From Janthinobacterium sp. (GTDB lineage Bacteria > Pseudomonadota > Gammaproteobacteria > Burkholderiales > Burkholderiaceae_D): a DNA stretch of 6,941 bases. The translations under genes and the position numbers were made by a program. The DNA lies in the NCBI GenBank assembly GCA_003482555.1, contig DMYQ01000070.1:1-6941 (forward strand). Reading direction: 5' to 3'. The notes beneath the pieces were generated by a model. That model searched no databases and was not told where the DNA came from. It worked only from the letters and a program-made list of their open reading frames with translations. Positions 5,745-6,941 of the stretch are shown piece by piece. The first letter of the stretch is position 1; the number at the start of each line of letters is the position of its first letter.

Positions 5745-6941
5745 ATGAGCATTGCAAAGATGAGAGTCGCGACCCGCCTGGGCATCGGCTTTGGCCTGGT
5801 GTCGGCCCTGCTGGTCACGGTGACCGCGCTGGGTATCAATCGCATGGCCGCGATGCAAGGCCGGGTCGATGAAATCATCAAGGTCAACAGTGTCGAGGCA
5901 AAGCTGGCCGAAACCATGGACGCCACCATCACCGAGCGCGCGCTGGCCATGCGCAACCTGATCTTGCTCAGGGATGCAGGGGAAATCCGCGCCGAAGTGG
6001 CGCGCATGGATGAGCAATCGAAAAAATACCAGGATGCGCAAGAGCGCCTGGGTCGCATGTTCAACGAGACCGGCGGCACGACGTCCGAAGAAACGGTCTT
6101 GCTCGACACGGTCAAGCGGCAAGCGGCGCTGGCGGCGCCCATGCAGGCCAGGGCGAGCGAGCTGGGCCTGGAGCAAAAAGGCGAGCAAGCCTACCAGTTG
6201 CTGCGCGCTGAATTCCGCCCCGTGCAAAAAAGCTGGTGGGACGCGCTGCGTCAGTTGAGCGCCCTCGAAACGAAGCAAAACGAGGAAGCGGCCGTCGCCG
6301 CCGAGCAGGCCTTCCGCAACGCCCGCACGCTGATGCTGGCCTGCGGCGCGCTAACCCTCCTGATCAGCGTCGGCGCCGCGCTGTGGATCAGCCGTAGCCT
6401 GCTGCGCCAGCTGGGCGGCGAACCCGATTACACGGCCGACATCGTCGCCCGCATCGCCGGCGGCGACCTCGCCGTCGCCATCGATACCCGCGCCGGCGAC
6501 CAATCGAGCCTGCTGTTCGCCATGTGCGGCATGCGCGACAGCCTGGCTTCCATCGTCGGCCAGGTGCATCTCGGCACGGCCAGCATCGCCACCGCCTCGC
6601 GGGAAATCGCGGCCGGCAATATGGACCTGTCCGCGCGCACCGAGCAGCAGGCCGGCGCCCTCGAGGAAACGGCATCCTCGATGGAAGAACTCACTTCCAC
6701 CGTCAAGCAAAACGTCGACAGCGCCCGCCAGGCCAACGGCTTGGCGCTGTCGGCTTCCAGCGTCGCCGTCAAGGGCGGTGAAGTGGTGAACCAGGTGGTG
6801 CAGACGATGGGCTCGATCAACGCCTCGGCCAAGAAAATCGTCGATATCATCGGCGTCATCGACGGCATCGCCTTCCAGACCAATATCCTGGCCTTGAACT
6901 GCGGCCGTGGAAGCGGCCCGGGCCGGCGAGCAGGGCCGCGG
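5745..6941 (+). CDS. Methyl-accepting chemotaxis protein, Tsr/Tar-like (3' end outside window, apparent +1 frameshift at 6900)
   Basis: Inner-membrane chemoreceptor that signals through CheW/CheA to the flagellar motor; ligand unknown. The ATG at 5745 has a good GGAGA at 5733-5737. Order in the protein: TM1 about residues 12-31; periplasmic four-helix-bundle sensor about 32-190 (4HB_MCP type); TM2 about 195-215; HAMP about 216-268, entered by LLRQLGGEPDY and containing ARIAGGDL; then the cytoplasmic coiled coil. The first methylation helix, RTEQQAGALEETASSMEEL (298-316), has typical Glu/Gln pairs, and the approach to the hairpin tip reads VIDGIAFQTNILALN (371-385). The canonical continuation NAAVEAARAGEQGRG is not in frame. 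A single extra T at 6900 shifts the frame to CGRGSGPGRRAGPR, with no stop before the window ends. Dropping that base restores the motif perfectly. The gene may therefore be a recent pseudogene or contain a sequence error. Probable FliA control (see 5591-5617). Confidence 0.95.
   Translation, partial: MSIAKMRVATRLGIGFGLVSALLVTVTALGINRMAAMQGRVDEIIKVNSVEAKLAETMDATITERALAMRNLILLRDAGEIRAEVARMDEQSKKYQDAQERLGRMFNETGGTTSEETVLLDTVKRQAALAAPMQARASELGLEQKGEQAYQLLRAEFRPVQKSWWDALRQLSALETKQNEEAAVAAEQAFRNARTLMLACGALTLLISVGAALWISRSLLRQLGGEPDYTADIVARIAGGDLAVAIDTRAGDQSSLLFAMCGMRDSLASIVGQVHLGTASIATASREIAAGNMDLSARTEQQAGALEETASSMEELTSTVKQNVDSARQANGLALSASSVAVKGGEVVNQVVQTMGSINASAKKIVDIIGVIDGIAFQTNILALNCGRGSGPGRRAGPR
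6900..6900 (+). other. Single-base insertion disrupting the chemoreceptor signalling-tip motif
   Basis: Codon 385 (AAC, 6897-6899) ends the conserved ILALN. The next in-frame base is an extra T at 6900, and from 6901 the codons GCG GCC GTG GAA GCG GCC encode the expected AAVEAA. The T is not part of a homopolymer run. Whether it is a true mutation or an error cannot be told from the sequence. Confidence 0.85.

Overview
The window is GC-rich DNA (AT-richer only in the divergent regulatory region near 4115-4230) with densely packed genes and long shadow reading frames on both strands. Gene content, codon use and protein style (Fiu/PiuC-type iron genes, a Tsr-like chemoreceptor with a LGGEPDY HAMP entry) suggest a motile betaproteobacterium, most likely of the Oxalobacteraceae (Janthinobacterium, Massilia or Duganella type). 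That placement is an inference from motifs, not from a database search.

Layout: (1) 1-2133, plus strand, an iron-uptake pair: the C-terminal two thirds or so of a TonB-dependent siderophore receptor barrel, then, 30 bp later, a PiuC/YbiX-type Fe(II)/2-oxoglutarate PKHD hydroxylase. (2) 2196-4044, minus strand, a LacI-family regulator (4044-3028) followed after 82 bp by a YgfF-like short-chain dehydrogenase (2945-2196). The dehydrogenase converges on piuC with a 62 bp gap. (3) 4045-4244, a 200 bp divergent control region with two near-perfect LacI-family operators (centres 4105.5 and 4184.5, 79 bp apart). One operator fills the spacer of the predicted promoter of the next gene. (4) 4245-5519, plus strand, a 424-residue MaeB-type malic enzyme that lacks the C-terminal phosphotransacetylase-like domain of MaeB. 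(5) 5520-5744, a hairpin with a nearby T-tract after the malic enzyme gene, a candidate sigma-28 (FliA) promoter, and a strong 5'-leader hairpin just before the next ribosome binding site. (6) 5745-6941, plus strand, a Tsr/Tar-like methyl-accepting chemotaxis protein that runs off the window. It carries an apparent one-base insertion at 6900, inside the most conserved receptor motif.

The most coherent story is a small regulon. The LacI-family protein probably represses the divergent malic enzyme gene through the spacer operator, and probably its own transcription and that of the linked dehydrogenase through the second operator. The effector is unknown. The iron pair and the chemoreceptor appear to be independent neighbours. 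I found no mobile element, CRISPR array, tRNA or rRNA, and no clearly novel multi-gene system. The items most worth a second look are the operator pair controlling a malic enzyme and the chemoreceptor frameshift.
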